This document shows, in pieces, positions 12,089 to 24,600 of a stretch of 64,000 nucleotides of DNA. Where the stretch lies: the NCBI GenBank assembly GCA_023238725.1, contig CM041554.1, positions 21,066,050 through 21,130,049 of the forward strand, written 5' to 3'. The notes below the pieces were generated by a model. It searched no databases and was not told the DNA's origin. It saw only the letters and a list, made by a program, of their open reading frames with translations. Positions within the stretch are counted from its first letter, which is position 1, and every line of letters starts with the position of its first letter. The translations under genes were made by a program, and so were the position numbers. This DNA is from Scortum barcoo (Eukaryota; Chordata; Actinopteri; Centrarchiformes; Terapontidae).

Positions 12089-14626
12089 ATCTAAAAATAG
12101 TCTTAATCCCACAGGAGTGTGTGATCAGGTCTTCCATCCTGTCTCCCCTCTGGCCATGCCTGGAGAGGCTGGAGGTGGAGGGCTGCTGGGCAGAGGCTGT
12201 GAACGGTTCAAGAAATTGTTTCACCAGCATGTATAAACACACACGCACACACACACACACAGAAGCATGCAGGACCTCTTCAGGCTCAGTAGATACACCG
12301 TGTTGTTGCTGATTGGAAAGCGACACGTTTGTCTATGAATAGAAGATATACACAGGTGCATATAGAAAAAGAGACACATACAGACAAAATACACAAAATA
12401 CCGAGGTAAACATCATCCCACCACAAAAACACATAATTGTTCCCTGGTTGAAGATCCATCCACTTTTATTGACTTCTTCTCCACTGCAACACGCAGCTCA
12501 TTTGGATCTTGCTTCATCAGGGAATTTTTTATGCGGCCCTGATGCGGCTCAGCCTTTTGAAGAGTAGGCGAGTTATGTCTCTGTGTAGTGTAAAGAAAGC
12601 ACAGAGAGAACAGTAAAGCCAGGGGCCCACAAGCAACTTCTGTTGGAAACTACTAAACGTTTAAGTGAAACTAAAAGTAGCGCAAGTTTCAGATTCTACT
12701 TTTTTAAATCCCATATAGGCCCAACAACTTTTCCTTTTTTTTCTTCACCCTTTTTTTGTTGGAGGCAGCAGACTTCATTTCTCTGAGACAGCTTTTTGCA
12801 GTTATTAGGGAAGAACATGCATAAACATAGTGATGGAAAACTTTTAAGCAGAGGTCAGTGCCAGGTAAGGGTCCTTCTAGGGGTCATTTTCAGACTGAAA
12901 CGCCAGATGGTGGTCGTCAGGTGAGATGCATTGTGGGACTGTGGAGGATGCTTAGGGCGTACCTGTGAGATTCTAAAAAGAGCTATTTTTGGAGAGACAC
13001 ATCTTTTGCTCACCTTTATGACTTGTGCATCTGCGGGGAATGTTACCCATGTGCATGTCAGATCTGTGTGTGTGCCTGCGTGTGTGCCTGCGTGTGTGTG
13101 TGTGTGGGTGGGGGCTTGCACATGCACATTTGACCAAACATTCATAATTGGGCCCAATAGCTCTTTAGACTTTGACTCGGTGCTGTCGTCATGCCAACCG
13201 ACCACTTTCCTTTTGTGCCGTTCCCATTTTGTGTAGAGATGGCAACTGCATGGAGATGCCTCACACAACACAACAAAATGCACCAGTCATTAGTCCACAG
13301 GCTGCATCCTTACCTTGAATCCTTTCTGGGCTGATTCTTTTGTGTCCTTTGGTAAACGTTGGCTCTTTATTACAGCAGCTTGGCACCCCGCTAGTGTAGG
13401 TTACCGAGTCCCGGTAAATGTGTCAGTGGCACGTGTGTGGATGTCTGTGTGGCACCTTTCTTAAGTGTGTGTGCATGGTACAAGTATGTCCGTGTGTTAG
13501 TCTCATTAAGGGATCATTCCCGTTTCTGGACACCGAGCGTCTGATTGGACTGAGACAGGCTGATCCCTCCAATCACAACACCTGCTGTGGTGTCATCTGG
13601 AGAGCAGGAATCACCACAGATCAGTGCTGAGCAAAAACAAAAACAAACAAAAAAAAAACAAAAAAAAAAAAAGAAAAGAGGAGAGGATAATAGGAAAGAG
13701 AAAAGAAGCAACTGAGACAGAGTTGGGGTAGCAGTTGGCTTATGAATTATATATAAAAACTATTAGACATAAAGGGAATGGCAGAGGAAAGGCTGGGATG
13801 TGTAGAACTTCTTCAGTCACACTCCATGCGTCAAAGAGATGTTTTTCTGTCTCTTGAAACCGGCTGTTAGGCAGCCAGTTTCTCAGTCAGACCCTCTCTG
13901 TTCTTAAATAACTTCTTCCTCATCTCTGTCTAACTCTGACTATACTTCCGCCAATTAAACGCAGACCACCAAAGGATTATATCATTTGATCAAAGTACTA
14001 TGTTTAATGGAGTTCATGAGCAAAGTATCCAGCTTAAAGCCTGTGTACAGTAGCATACGATCACCTAATTGGATTAAACAGCTTTTTTCACGTCAGTCTG
14101 TCACACTAAATGGGAGATTAAGAAGTAGTGTGTTGTTAGTACAACCACCTGTGTTTCAAAGGATGATTTTCACTGTAAATCACAATAATAAATTAACAAT
14201 TTTACCCAGAATCTTTAATTATAATGATACAAGCAGAGCTTTGAAAATTCAGTGCCTTGTATGTTAGTCTCCTTATAACTAATAGCCCTTTTTTGTAGAT
14301 GAAATTAATGCATCTGAACTTTCTGATGCAATCGACAATTACTTGGAGCTATTACACTAAAATTCATCCAGTGAACAGATTTTCGGTGGGCTAAGGCAGC
14401 CGAGCTGCCACCCAATCAGAATCTGGGCTTGACTTGAGGCCGATCAGGTTGCTCCAGCTGAAGTGTTGCGTTTGGAGTGCGGCTCAATCAGTCCCATTAA
14501 TGGATTAACAGGCAGCATGTAAATGTTGCCCCAGTGGCTCGGTCTCTCTCCTGCTCTCATGATTGTTAACCATGAAGTTCACATCAAAACTAATAGCCGG
14601 CCTGATGCCATTACCCGGGCGCTTCT

Positions 14627-14641
14627 GTTGCCACTGGCAAC
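14627..14641. promoter_or_regulatory. perfect palindromic RFX X-box
   Basis: GTTGCCACTGGCAAC has two perfect GTTGCC half sites in inverted orientation with a 3-bp spacer, the classic RFX dimer site. The surrounding 250 bp is non-repetitive. The assignment to RFX is from the known consensus, and function is inferred. Confidence 0.5.
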
Positions 14642-17325
14642 CGAGAGAGTCCCGCTCTGTGTGGAGAGAGCCTGTCGCCGTGTTTGAATGTGAACGAGAG
14701 AGGGGATAGACACAGACTCAGCAAAAGAGCGAGAATAAAAGAGCATGATATAGAGGGAATCAAAAGAGGTATACTGGATTCTGATCATTCAGGGAGAAGA
14801 AAAGGACACACGCTGGGTCATGACAGATGTAAATGTCAGCTGGGTAGTTTGATTTGAATGGTTTTGAATGGAGAATACCTATGTCTGCGTGTTTCCCTTT
14901 TTTTCCTAAATTGTGTATGTGCCTAACAGAGGCTGCGGGGGCTGAGACACACAGCCGAGCAACAGCAGACATGAGCAGCCCAGAGGAAAGCCTCGTCCTT
15001 CACTGCCCATTTTTTTTCACACTACACCATATGTGTCAGCCTCTGCTATGCATTTTACCTGAGCTTGTTTGCTCATTCCTGTGAGCACGCACTTTTTTTT
15101 TTTTTTTTTCTCGGAAGGTGAAGTAAAGGAGAGGAGGCTCTTGATGCAACTCATCACTGAGCTCGCTGCTACTGTCTCCTGCCTTGTCTGCTCAAAGAGC
15201 TTTGGCACCCCGCTGGGAAAGATGAAAGGCTTGATTACAGTCAAATTAGCAAATGAGCAGGTTAATTACAGAACCAAATTCCTGTATAAGAAGTGTCATT
15301 TCTCTGAGAGATGCTCCAGCTCCTGCTTAAAGAGCCTAAAGAAAAGGAGGGAGGAAGCAAGGTGGAGGAAGAGAAAAGGCAGGGGACAAACGCCTTTTTC
15401 TCCTTTAATTTTCTTTTTTTTTTTTTTTTTAGAAAAATCCCTGGTTCCTGCCCCTCTTAGCTCAGTATCTTACCGTTTGAGGTTAAGAGGAAATGGTTGC
15501 ATCAATGAGCTATTTTTTTTTCAGAGGACCCTTTTTCCCCTCACATTTTCCTCTCTCTCACTCTCTTTTTCTGTCTCTCTCGCTCTCTTCGCCTTACTCA
15601 GGAGACTGCATCAAACCCCTTCACTCCAGCTTTCTACTCACTCTCCCGCTCACTGGCTTTCATCCTTCACCTCACAGGAGCCTTTGGGAGGCTTCAGATT
15701 TTTTATTTGCTACAACCACGTAGAAAAGGAATTTCTGAGACATCGCCTAAAGTTGGCAAGGACGTTCCATTTCACACAGAGAAAGAATGTGGAGTGAAGT
15801 CGCTGGAGAAAAGGCAAAAGTAATTAGGGAGAAAAGGCACATTTTTCCCAGCTGCCCTTGGTTAGCGTGGGCCACTGTTGTTCAGTTTGTTCATGTCACA
15901 AGCCCGCAATAAGTGTTTAGGAGCTACGTGATGGTACTCACTGATACCTACGCTTTGCTTTGGCCGATGGCTTCCTGTGTGACTGAAGAGATAGTGTGTC
16001 CGTGTGTGTGAGAGAGAGAGAGGGAGATGGATGGATTTTGTGGGCAGATGTGTATGAAGTCTGGAGCAAATGGAGTGAGAAGCTGAGCAGCTGGCAGAGG
16101 ACAAGGAGTAGGCTAGTGAAGAGGATGGGAGATTCACACACGCACACACGCGCATGCACACAAACACACACGCAACGATGATTCAGGCTAGTGGCACACA
16201 CTTCCAGTGACATGACTCACACCAGTTCGCTTACCAGACGCCGTCATTTGTGTGTCATCTCTGAGACAACCCACTGCAACACCGCTAACTTAATTTCTCC
16301 TGCGTTGTCACCCAAGTGTCATCGTCTGTCATCAGTTCAGTAAATTAGAGCTTCACTCCGGCAAGTGTTTCCAGGGAATTTGTCTCAGATGTAGTCATAT
16401 CTCTTAATGGAACTGAAGATGTGAAAGTTGGCAGTTGGCACTTTATGGATTTTATGGGTGCTGCTGTAGCCAGAGGGATACACAGATTTGTGTTGGAGGT
16501 GCGTGCAGATACACTCAGATATGGAGGGTGGTGGTGGTGGGGTGGGGTGGGGTGCTTGGCTGTTCAGTGACTAAGAGCAGTGGGAGAGAATCTTTATTTA
16601 ATCTGCCATTCATATTTGCGTTTGGATGACGATGGGAGAGGGAACATGGTGGTGGGAGAAACTGAACGTGCTCTCCTTGTATCTTTACAGAGCTATATCA
16701 GCGCAGGTTATCCCATTTAAATTACACAACATCAGCAACCCCTCACCCCCCTCACTCCCCACCCCCCTTTTTCTTTCTCCATTTCCCTGCAGTTCTCCAC
16801 CTCCCTCTTAGACAACTCTATTGGATTTTTAGTCCATTCCAAATGAATTGAGCTGCGGCGCTCATGTCGAAACGAGCCCAGTCGATTGCCTAAATGTAAC
16901 TATGCATAGTTATCGGGACTGCAGCGCAAGCCATTTGCGGGAAGCCTAAACATTATAAACAAATAAAGCAGCCGTATTGCCTCCAGGCCCTTGGTTAGGA
17001 ATGCACTGCAGTGTCTGGTGAATGGGCAGCCAGCGTGAAATCCAATATAGGCCTGTGTGTGGAGGAGGAGGGAGAACACTCCAATCCAATCAATATAGCT
17101 CTATACAAGACTGGTGCGGCTGCTTCCACCAAAATACGACCACTATTATTTTGACCACTCCATGCCACATCTGATAGTACTACCACTACTACTACTACTG
17201 CTGTTTTTTTTTTTTTTTTTTACTACACGGGAGAGAAAAAGGGGACTGTTGTGCTCAGGTGCTTTGGTTACAGGAGTAACCATACGGAGCTGTAATCAAT
17301 CTCTCCAGCTAATCAGAGCAAAGAA

Positions 17326-17385
17326 CTCTGGTGGCTCTTAAAAATGTCTTCAGATCTCTGGTGGATCTTATAAATGTCCTCTGAT
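17326..17385. repeat. tandem duplication, 2 x 30 bp
   Basis: Two adjacent 30-bp units starting CTCTGGTGG and ending GAT differ at four positions. It is a local duplication with no coding content. Confidence 0.85.
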
Positions 17386-17936
17386 ACTGTTGATTTCAAA
17401 CATTTCACCCACTCCTACAGGGTTATGTTTCATAGCACCGTTTTGGCCTTGCTTTAGCAGCAGCCTGCAGAACATTTTTCATAAACAAGGTTTTCTAAAG
17501 TGCCAGTGTAGGCGTGGGACAAAAAAAGGCACCTTTTCTCACTGTTGCCTTTGCATGTTATAATGTCTATTGCAATCACACTGGCCACAACAAAATCAGT
17601 GATTGCTGGTGTAGTTGCACTGGCAGCAAAAGCTGTTATTAACAGCCCAAAATTATGATGTTGAACATTGCAGTCTAGCCATTGTGAGAAAAAAAAATCA
17701 CCTCCAAGCATGACCACTATAGATGAGAATTCACATGGCACTACACAGTTTGTTCTCTCTTTTATGCCCCCCACCACCAACTCTGGCCTGGACTATGTTT
17801 ATCTCTAATCACTGTGTGCTAATGCGTTAGTGTAGTACAGGAGCTGCGAGGAATGAATCACCAGGGGTCTGGGTGCTTCGAGACATGCACACCTAGAGGA
17901 CTCCTTTCTCCTCTCTGATTTGATGAAAGCCCTCCG

Positions 17937-17950
17937 GCTACCATGGAAAC
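17937..17950. promoter_or_regulatory. RFX X-box-like motif
   Basis: GCTACCATGGAAAC is close to GTTRCCATGGAAAC, the RFX-binding form common in conserved vertebrate non-coding DNA. Motif match only. Confidence 0.35.
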
Positions 17951-20262
17951 CCTTTTCCTTTTTTTTTTTTATCATCGGCAGTTATTGTGGCATTGACCCA
18001 AAGCAGGGGTCAGGGCTAAGTGTGATGGCCTCACACCATTTGTTGCAGGGTGCCTTTCGATGACCTGCGTGGTGTCCTTCTGTTTCTGGTGGATGTGGGC
18101 CGCACACTGAGACAAGAACACACCCTGGCCCTGTTGTGTTTGTGTACTTCCCTGGAGCACCGTGGTGTGCCTTTGCCTTTGCGTTGTATGTGTGTGTGAG
18201 CGCACGTGGCTGTTTAAGTGCAGAGATCAGAGACAGGGTTAAAGGGCAACATGCGCCTTTCCTGATGTATGACCTTGGGGTTGCCCATCCCATCCTTTCC
18301 CTCTTTGTGCTGCTCTAGATCACTAGAGCAGGATTTGGTAGCAGTCCCACCGCTGCCACCAAATCCTAGATAACCTCTCAAATAGCCACAACCCTGTCTC
18401 ATCACCGCAAACAGAACCCATCTTGACAAGCCATTTATTCTTATTTTCAGTTTTACAGACTTATTTTTCATGGAACAAGTGAAACAAATCTGCCAATTGG
18501 ATGTAATAGCTCATTTGTTTCTGTCATGGCAAAGTGGGACATTTCTTGATTTAAGACACAGTTTTAAAGGATCACCCGTCAGAACACTTGTTGCATGAGG
18601 GATTATGTAATATCTAAATATATCTCACCCCATCGGGTAGATTGTTGGTGTCCTTATTTGTGGTGAATACAGTTTTCGGAAGACTGAATTTAAAATGAGA
18701 GAGAATTAATTTTGGATGAATAGTTTTTAAAGTCCTTATAATTGGTTTTCATAATTTCTGCTTAGTAAAATGCATTTTTTACATGACTCACTGTACTCCG
18801 TGGTACAGCATGGAAACCTGCAGAATGCTTCTTGCTGATAGCGATGTGTGCCATGTCCTAACCCACTGTGGTGTGCTTTTCATTTGACTCCAACTGCTGC
18901 ATTAATCCATCTCTCTCTATTGGGTAGCCATTATGGATATGGCTTGTTTATAAAGTATTTTTATGAGACGGCTTTGGCTTTTTGTCCAGCGCTGCTGCAA
19001 AGTGGCCCTTGCAAAAGCCTCGCTGTTGTTCTCCCATCTTCCCCTCTTACCCCTCATTTCACTTCTTCTGTGTGCCTTCCCAACCACATCCTCTCTAATG
19101 AAGCTAAATCTAGCATGCTAAATGGGACCAGTCAGCTATGTCATTGGTGCTGGAGCGGCCATAGCCGTCTTCTATTGGCCCCCGAAGGCACAAACACCAC
19201 TTCAAGACGATGACTCGATGGCATTAGGAGCATTCACAGTACAGCGGGCACAAACAATATAGACCCAAGCAGGCAAGCACTCATCTGCGGTAGCTCTGAA
19301 ATATCGGTGCCGTGCACGCATCCAAAGACAGAGCCCATGTGTGGGCTGGAGCGAACAGATAAAGTAACAGAGTCAAAATGCGTATGTGAAAGTGCAACTG
19401 TAGCTGCAGTCAAGATCCGTACTGTACCAGAGATCAAGAGTGGAGAGACGTGCTCTGCAGGATACCAGCCTGTCAATTGCACCGCTCTCAGCTTCAAAGT
19501 TCTCAGCTTCAGGATTTCGTATAGAATCTAATGGCTTTGGAGTGTGAGTGCACACAGTAACACAAGTGGAAAAGCGCTGTAATATAGGACCCTACATGAC
19601 AATCCAAAAAGCATACACACTTGTAGGTACACACACACGCACACACAGTGTGTCAAATCTCCTACTGAAGTCCAATATATCCCTCACAAACCCATTAAAG
19701 GTGCTTCATACAACAGCCTCTCACAGAATACAGAGAGAGGGAAGCGAGAGCAGCACAGACTGGGAGAGAAACACAGAAAGTAGGAGAGCCATGTATTTGT
19801 TAGGTGCTCAAAGTTAAAACACACTGTGGTTGTTAAAAGTGTACTTTTTTTATACCCATATGTGTTTTTATGTTATTTTATATTTTTAAAAAAAACATAC
19901 AATAGTAACACTTTTTACTCATTAAGTTTTTTGAAATTGTACAAATTTGAGAAGGGATGAAATATTATGGAGCGTTTCTGTGCCATTTGTAGAGGATTAG
20001 AGCATAAAAATGAAAACTCATCTTCTCTAACTGAAAATGAACTGGTGCTATTACTGCCTTGCACAGCAGCAGCCAGTCTACATGTTTTTAAGCAATCCCG
20101 CACGAGAGGGTATACTGAATATGAGCACGCTTTAATATGCTGGGAAGCTCAGACACATGTATATTAATGTAACTGTGACTTTGATGAACGTAGATGTATT
20201 TTTCTGTCAAAGTTTTCACTCGTTCAGCGAACCTTTGCTTTTGATGGGTGGTTTTGTCGAAA

Positions 20263-20370
20263 TTTGATTTAAACATTCATGTCATCCTCAGGATAAACTG
20301 TAATAACGTTGATAAGTTTGATTTAAACATTCATGTCATCCTCAGGATAAACTGTAATAACGTTGATAAG
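20263..20370. repeat. perfect tandem duplication, 2 x 54 bp
   Basis: Units 20263-20316 and 20317-20370 read identically over all 54 bases, beginning TTTGATTTAAACATTC and ending GTTGATAAG. The rest of this interspersed repeat is well diverged from the family pattern, so the duplication is much younger than the insertion. An assembly artefact is an alternative. Confidence 0.95.
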
Positions 20371-20662
20371 CTCCTGAATTTTTTAGTGTCATCATCTGGT
20401 TAAAGATTCAATTTGTCTGCTATTTTGGTTGATGATCAAAAAATACCAAAGCTAAGGACATAGCAAGACTCAGTTATACTTTGTGTTTAAAACTCAACTT
20501 GGAAATGTTGAGAAGATATTGAGGAGGACTCATTACACATTACTTTCTAAACATCAGCATCATCGCTTTGCAACGTGAGCATGTTAGTTTCTTAACATTA
20601 ACATTTAACTCAAAGTGCCTCTGTGCCTACAGCCTCACTGAGACGCTACCGTGGCTGTGGCT
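20263..20662. repeat. teleost interspersed repeat ('gttagcatgctaac' family), diverged copy
   Basis: The order of motifs is that of a repeat frequent in percomorph genomes: 'ttcatgtc..cctcaggat', then 'gtcatcatctggt', 'caatttgtc', 'actttgtgttta', 'aaacatcagcat', 'gagcatgtta', 'catttaactcaaag', 'ctgtgcctacagcctcac'. I recognise it from memory of teleost sequences and cannot name its database family. It carries no coding capacity. Its left end contains an exact 54-bp tandem duplication, listed separately. A second, more deleted copy lies at 58423-58558. Confidence 0.7.
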
Positions 20663-21199
20663 GACAATCCCAAACCAGTTATGTTTTGTAAATTTTACAA
20701 GTTGTTACGCATATACATGTAAAAGAAAAATTTCAATTATCCCTGTGAACCTGTTAGTCTATAGCAGTGGTTCTCAATTATTTTCTGTCATGCCCCCCCC
20801 TAGGGGACAGGGGAATTTTTTTCTTTCATTTTTTTCACGCCCCCCCCCGAATTGAAATACTATTGAGAACCTGATAATATTTATTTATTTATCTGTATGA
20901 GTTGCTGCACCAGCATTCTGCATGCAATCACCTGATTATCAATATAGATTAATAAAATAAGCTGAGATAATATCTGCAACAACTTAAACCAATTTCCAAG
21001 TTCAGTTTATTAACTCAATTTGTAACATTTAAACAAGACTGCTCAGTCTGTGTGATTCTCAAAACAGAGAAAAAAGTGCAAATGATTCACTGGGATGTGC
21101 ATTTTTATAGACTTAACACAGTAACATTCAAAACTTTTTTAAACTGTAAACATTAGGTCACTTGTCAGCTTCATCAGCTTATTCCTTTTCAAAAAGGTA

Positions 21200-21690
21200 C
21201 AGTTGGTACCTTGACTTACGAGTGTCCCAACTAACAACTAACGAGTTTTTCGAGATACGAGCCGTCTTTTTTCTTTGAGTTGAGAGCTAAAACTCGAGTT
21301 AGCTTCAGATATCCCACGTTAGTTGGTGCAGTGAACGCCACTTTAAGCGGTCAGTTCGCAGTGAAGCAGCAGTGTTGTGTCGCATTTGTGCTTTCAGTTA
21401 TTTTGCAAAACTTCGTTTTTCCAACCATGGGTCCGAAGAAAGTGAGTGCGAAGGACAGTGCTGAGAAGAAGAAGCGGATGATGTGCATTGAATTAAAGAA
21501 AGAAATGATCGAAATATGGAAATTCGAAAATAATTTTATACTAATACTCTTTATTCATAAGCACATTTTTCTTATTTAAAAACATGTAACAAAAAAATTG
21601 CGGTCCGGAACGGATTAATGTCATTTCAATTCATTTCAATGGGAAAAACATACTGAGTAATATGAGTTTCGAGCTCCGCTCCTCTGCATT
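21200..21690 (+). mobile_element. nested pogo/Tigger (Tc1-mariner) element fragment
   Basis: After a TA dinucleotide the sequence reads CAGTTGGTACCTTGACTTACGAG, followed by 'cgagatacgagccgtc'. Near the other end it reads 'ggaacggattaatg', 'tcatttcaatggg' and 'gagtttcgagctccg'. This is the start, 5' leader and 3' tail pattern of vertebrate Tigger elements. Between the two lies the beginning of a transposase frame. The right boundary is decayed, so the end coordinate is approximate. Its position inside the hAT element places it later than the hAT insertion. Confidence 0.75.
21427..21528 (+). pseudogene. Tigger/CENP-B-like transposase, N-terminal remnant
   Basis: The frame starts ATG GGT CCG AAG AAA and encodes MGPKKVSAKDSAEKKKRMM followed by IELKKEMIE. 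This is the start of Tigger transposases just before the CENP-B-type helix-turn-helix. Similarity stops after about 34 codons where the sequence becomes AT-rich, and the frame ends at a stop at 21577-21579. Full-length family members have roughly 500 residues, so this is an internally deleted copy that keeps only the first part of the DNA-binding region. It cannot be functional. Confidence 0.75.
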
Positions 21691-24600
21691 TACTTTGTAC
21701 TTCTGTACTTTTTACTGTGTACTTCTACTGGGTTGAGCGGGCGGCCCCGCCTCGACGCCACTATTTGAGAAACACTGGTCTATAGAGTGTCAGTTTAACC
21801 ACAGACATGCTGAAATATCTGTGTTCATCCCTTTTATTACACAGACTCTGAAGTACTTTGGACCTGCTGGGTTTTTTTTTTCTTTTTTTTTTTACATTTT
21901 CTCAAAACTACTCAAACTAAATCTAATACAGTCTTCACGGTTAAATTCCACGTGTAAGGTCGGGCTCAGAAAACTGAAATTGCAAACGGAGGACATGTTT
22001 TATTATTTAGTCAGCTAATATGTTTCAGGTCTACTCACTTAATATCCACTCCGCTTTCATTCTGCTTAATATCTCATCACGAACTATTTCACATTCTCCA
22101 TCTCTGAGCATAGTTGCCTCCACATTAACTGATGAAGTACACAGTAAAAAAGATAACCTGCACTAGTTCCACAGAAGTTGAGGAATGAATCACTGCCGCT
22201 GGTTTCTGATCTACATGCATTTAACTGGGTAAGTAAGACACCCATATATGGCTGGCAATCTGGTCCCCTACCCGCTCTCCCCCTATTTGACATTTCAGCC
22301 TGAGGTAATGACTCCTCTCTGGCATTTATTCACTGCTCCAGGGTTGCACAGCCCTATAGATGCTGTCATTTACACTTTTTAATGTGCGTGTTAGTGCTAC
22401 GCTTTTCTGTTTAGTTACACAATAGCTAATTTTCCTCTAAAGAGACAGAATGGCAGTAAAAACAGCCACGGCGCCCCACAGCGTTTCACCTCTGCATAGA
22501 GTTATGGCATGCACAGACGCACACACACACAGGCGATGCATGTTGTACAGTAAAAGCCAGCCAAAGCCCTCAGTGTGTCACCTCTGTCATAGTGTTAATT
22601 AGACACAGTGTCACCGTCTGTCCCCAGTGACATTTATTGCACATTTGAATATTTTACCCAGACAGATGGTAAGAATGTCAAGGCGTGACACTGAGTTATT
22701 AAGCCCTAGTCCTCTCCCTTGGCGACAGAATGCAGGGCTTGTCAGCACTCGATTGTTTTAATAACTCACTGGCAGCACCGCAGCAAAGTTTGCCCTGACT
22801 CTCTGTGCTGCAGCTCGTTCCCAGGGCATAGGTGAAAGAGTCCACACGCACTCAAACGTGCGCATGGTGGCAAACACACACACCGACATTGGCACGATTC
22901 CGCCGAATGCGCAGGAATTCCCCTCGCTGAATAAAAGAACAGGCGGCGTGACTCTCTGACCCATCGGCTGACATTATCCATCTGTAGACTGCCGTGCTTT
23001 TCTATATCGCACATGACCTTCACCTGCGCTAACACTCTTGTCAGATGTGAAGCCCAGCACGGATGTGCTCCATAACCTCTGAATATGATACCACAGTGTC
23101 ACACTCGGGTCAGATCCTTCTCGCTCACGCTCGTCTACTGGACTTGCAGACTCATCGCATTGAGAACCTCTGGCCTTCATGTGTTGTGGCAAACAAAGTG
23201 AGAAATACACAAAATACACAATGTTGTCTGGCGTGCAGTGTTTGCCTCAGTAAATGTGTGTCCACATGCTATCTTTCAAACCAAAGTGATAGCATTTCGC
23301 CCCAGAACAGTCTACTGAGAATGCAGACTTGACATTTGTGTTCAGATAAAGAAAAGTGGTCAAAGCTGAGTTGATATAAGCCACAGAAATGAGGTCATCA
23401 AACTGCCTGAACTCAACAGCAGTCACAAAAAAGTGAACATGGGAGAATCAGGAGGATTTCAGAGGATGTACTTGGCCTTGTTGGCATGTAGCATACTCGT
23501 TGCAACAAGGGCAGGGAAACTTGCTTAAATGAAGTTCCGCTGGCAGGTGTTAGGTTGGATCCTTATCAGCCGATGATCAAACAATGGCAGATTGTGCGGC
23601 AGAAGCTGTGGCAATGATCCATGTGGCAGAAGATTTATACTAACGTGCACTAGAGGGAGGTAAATATCTGTAAGGTGACCATATTAAATTGTCTATTTGG
23701 CAATACGTAGATGTCGTTCAGGCCAAACAACTTGCACAGCTTGCAAGTGCTGGCAAGGATGATTTGATAATATTTCCAATGATGTTAGCACAGTGTTAAG
23801 TCACACCGGAACAGTTTGGCACTATTTTGACTTGGTTGTATATCCCACATCTTTACATCTCTGATATAAAAAAGGAAGTCTCTCAAAGGCTCTGCCATGA
23901 AGAGACAACCCAGTAAACCCGGTAAATGTGTGAAAGTAGCCAGAAAATAAACTGCGCCCACTTGTCAACATTATTGCACGCTACATCTGCTAAACGGACT
24001 CACTGTTACTTAAAGAAAGCAGTGTAAAATGTGTATTAACAACCGAGTGAACGCAATATCAGCACTGATTTTTTTGCATTATTCATTTGCCATATTGAGG
24101 AGACACAGAATAAAATGGTGATTTAAAATGTGTGAAGAACACAGAGAAAACGAAAATAAGTTTCCAGTATGCCTGTCACAGCTGTGGCGTCAGTCCAAAA
24201 TGGGCCGGGATGTTGTGGAGAGACTAAACTTTGCTGTAAATTTGAAGCATATTCTCGTGTTGTTACAGAGTCTACGGTGGACATGAGGGTCCTTTAATGC
24301 AGATAAATGCTTGCAAAATATTGATTTGCTTGTGCTTTCTTTTGTGTGTACACCGCAACTGGCCTGTAGCTTCCAAAGTGGACTCTTGGCATCCACTGCT
24401 ACTGTGTAAAAAACTCCAATCCTCTGTTGTTTCTGCAACAGTGTGAGTATATAATATAAGGCCAGGTTTGTTTAGCTATTCCGGTTATATCCACCCCGCT
24501 GTCGCTGTGTGACATTCCCACAGCTCATTCTCATCTTGTCCGTCATTTCTCCCTTGAGTTTTTGAGCTATGTGTAATTACCCCAGTTTGTTTGCACCTTG

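Larger units (their letters stand above)
6740..20220. other. non-coding DNA between candidate promoter and repeat cluster
   Basis: I see no supportable gene. The stretch contains poly-T or poly-A tracts (about 7250-7269, 10213-10231, 10546-10567, 15093-15110, 15413-15431, 17204-17221), a TGTC/TATC repeat near 7396-7416, many CA/GT runs, and an ACT trinucleotide run near 17180-17198. An imperfect 30-bp tandem duplication lies at 17326-17355 and 17356-17385 with four differences. Some non-repetitive blocks (for example 6780-6920, 14380-14650 and 16800-16985) read like possible conserved regulatory DNA, but only a cross-species alignment could show this. Confidence 0.6.
20757..21785. mobile_element. 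non-autonomous hAT (Charlie-like) DNA transposon with 8-bp target duplication
   Basis: The element runs 20765-21777 and is bounded by identical 8-bp direct repeats GTCTATAG (20757-20764 and 21778-21785), the target-site length of hAT transposons. Its ends are inverted repeats: CAGTGGTTCTCAA on the left and, read on the opposite strand, CAGTGTTTCTCAA on the right. This CAGTGNTTCTCAA terminus is the hallmark of Charlie/Zaphod-type hAT elements. No hAT transposase frame is visible, so the copy is non-autonomous or gutted. Its interior is interrupted by a Tigger-like insertion from about 21200. Confidence 0.88.

Noticed and set aside
15069..15797. 242-codon open frame on the + strand
   Set aside because: It runs through two poly-T tracts that give long phenylalanine runs and through CT-rich sequence. 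It has no domain resemblance and no splice or promoter context.
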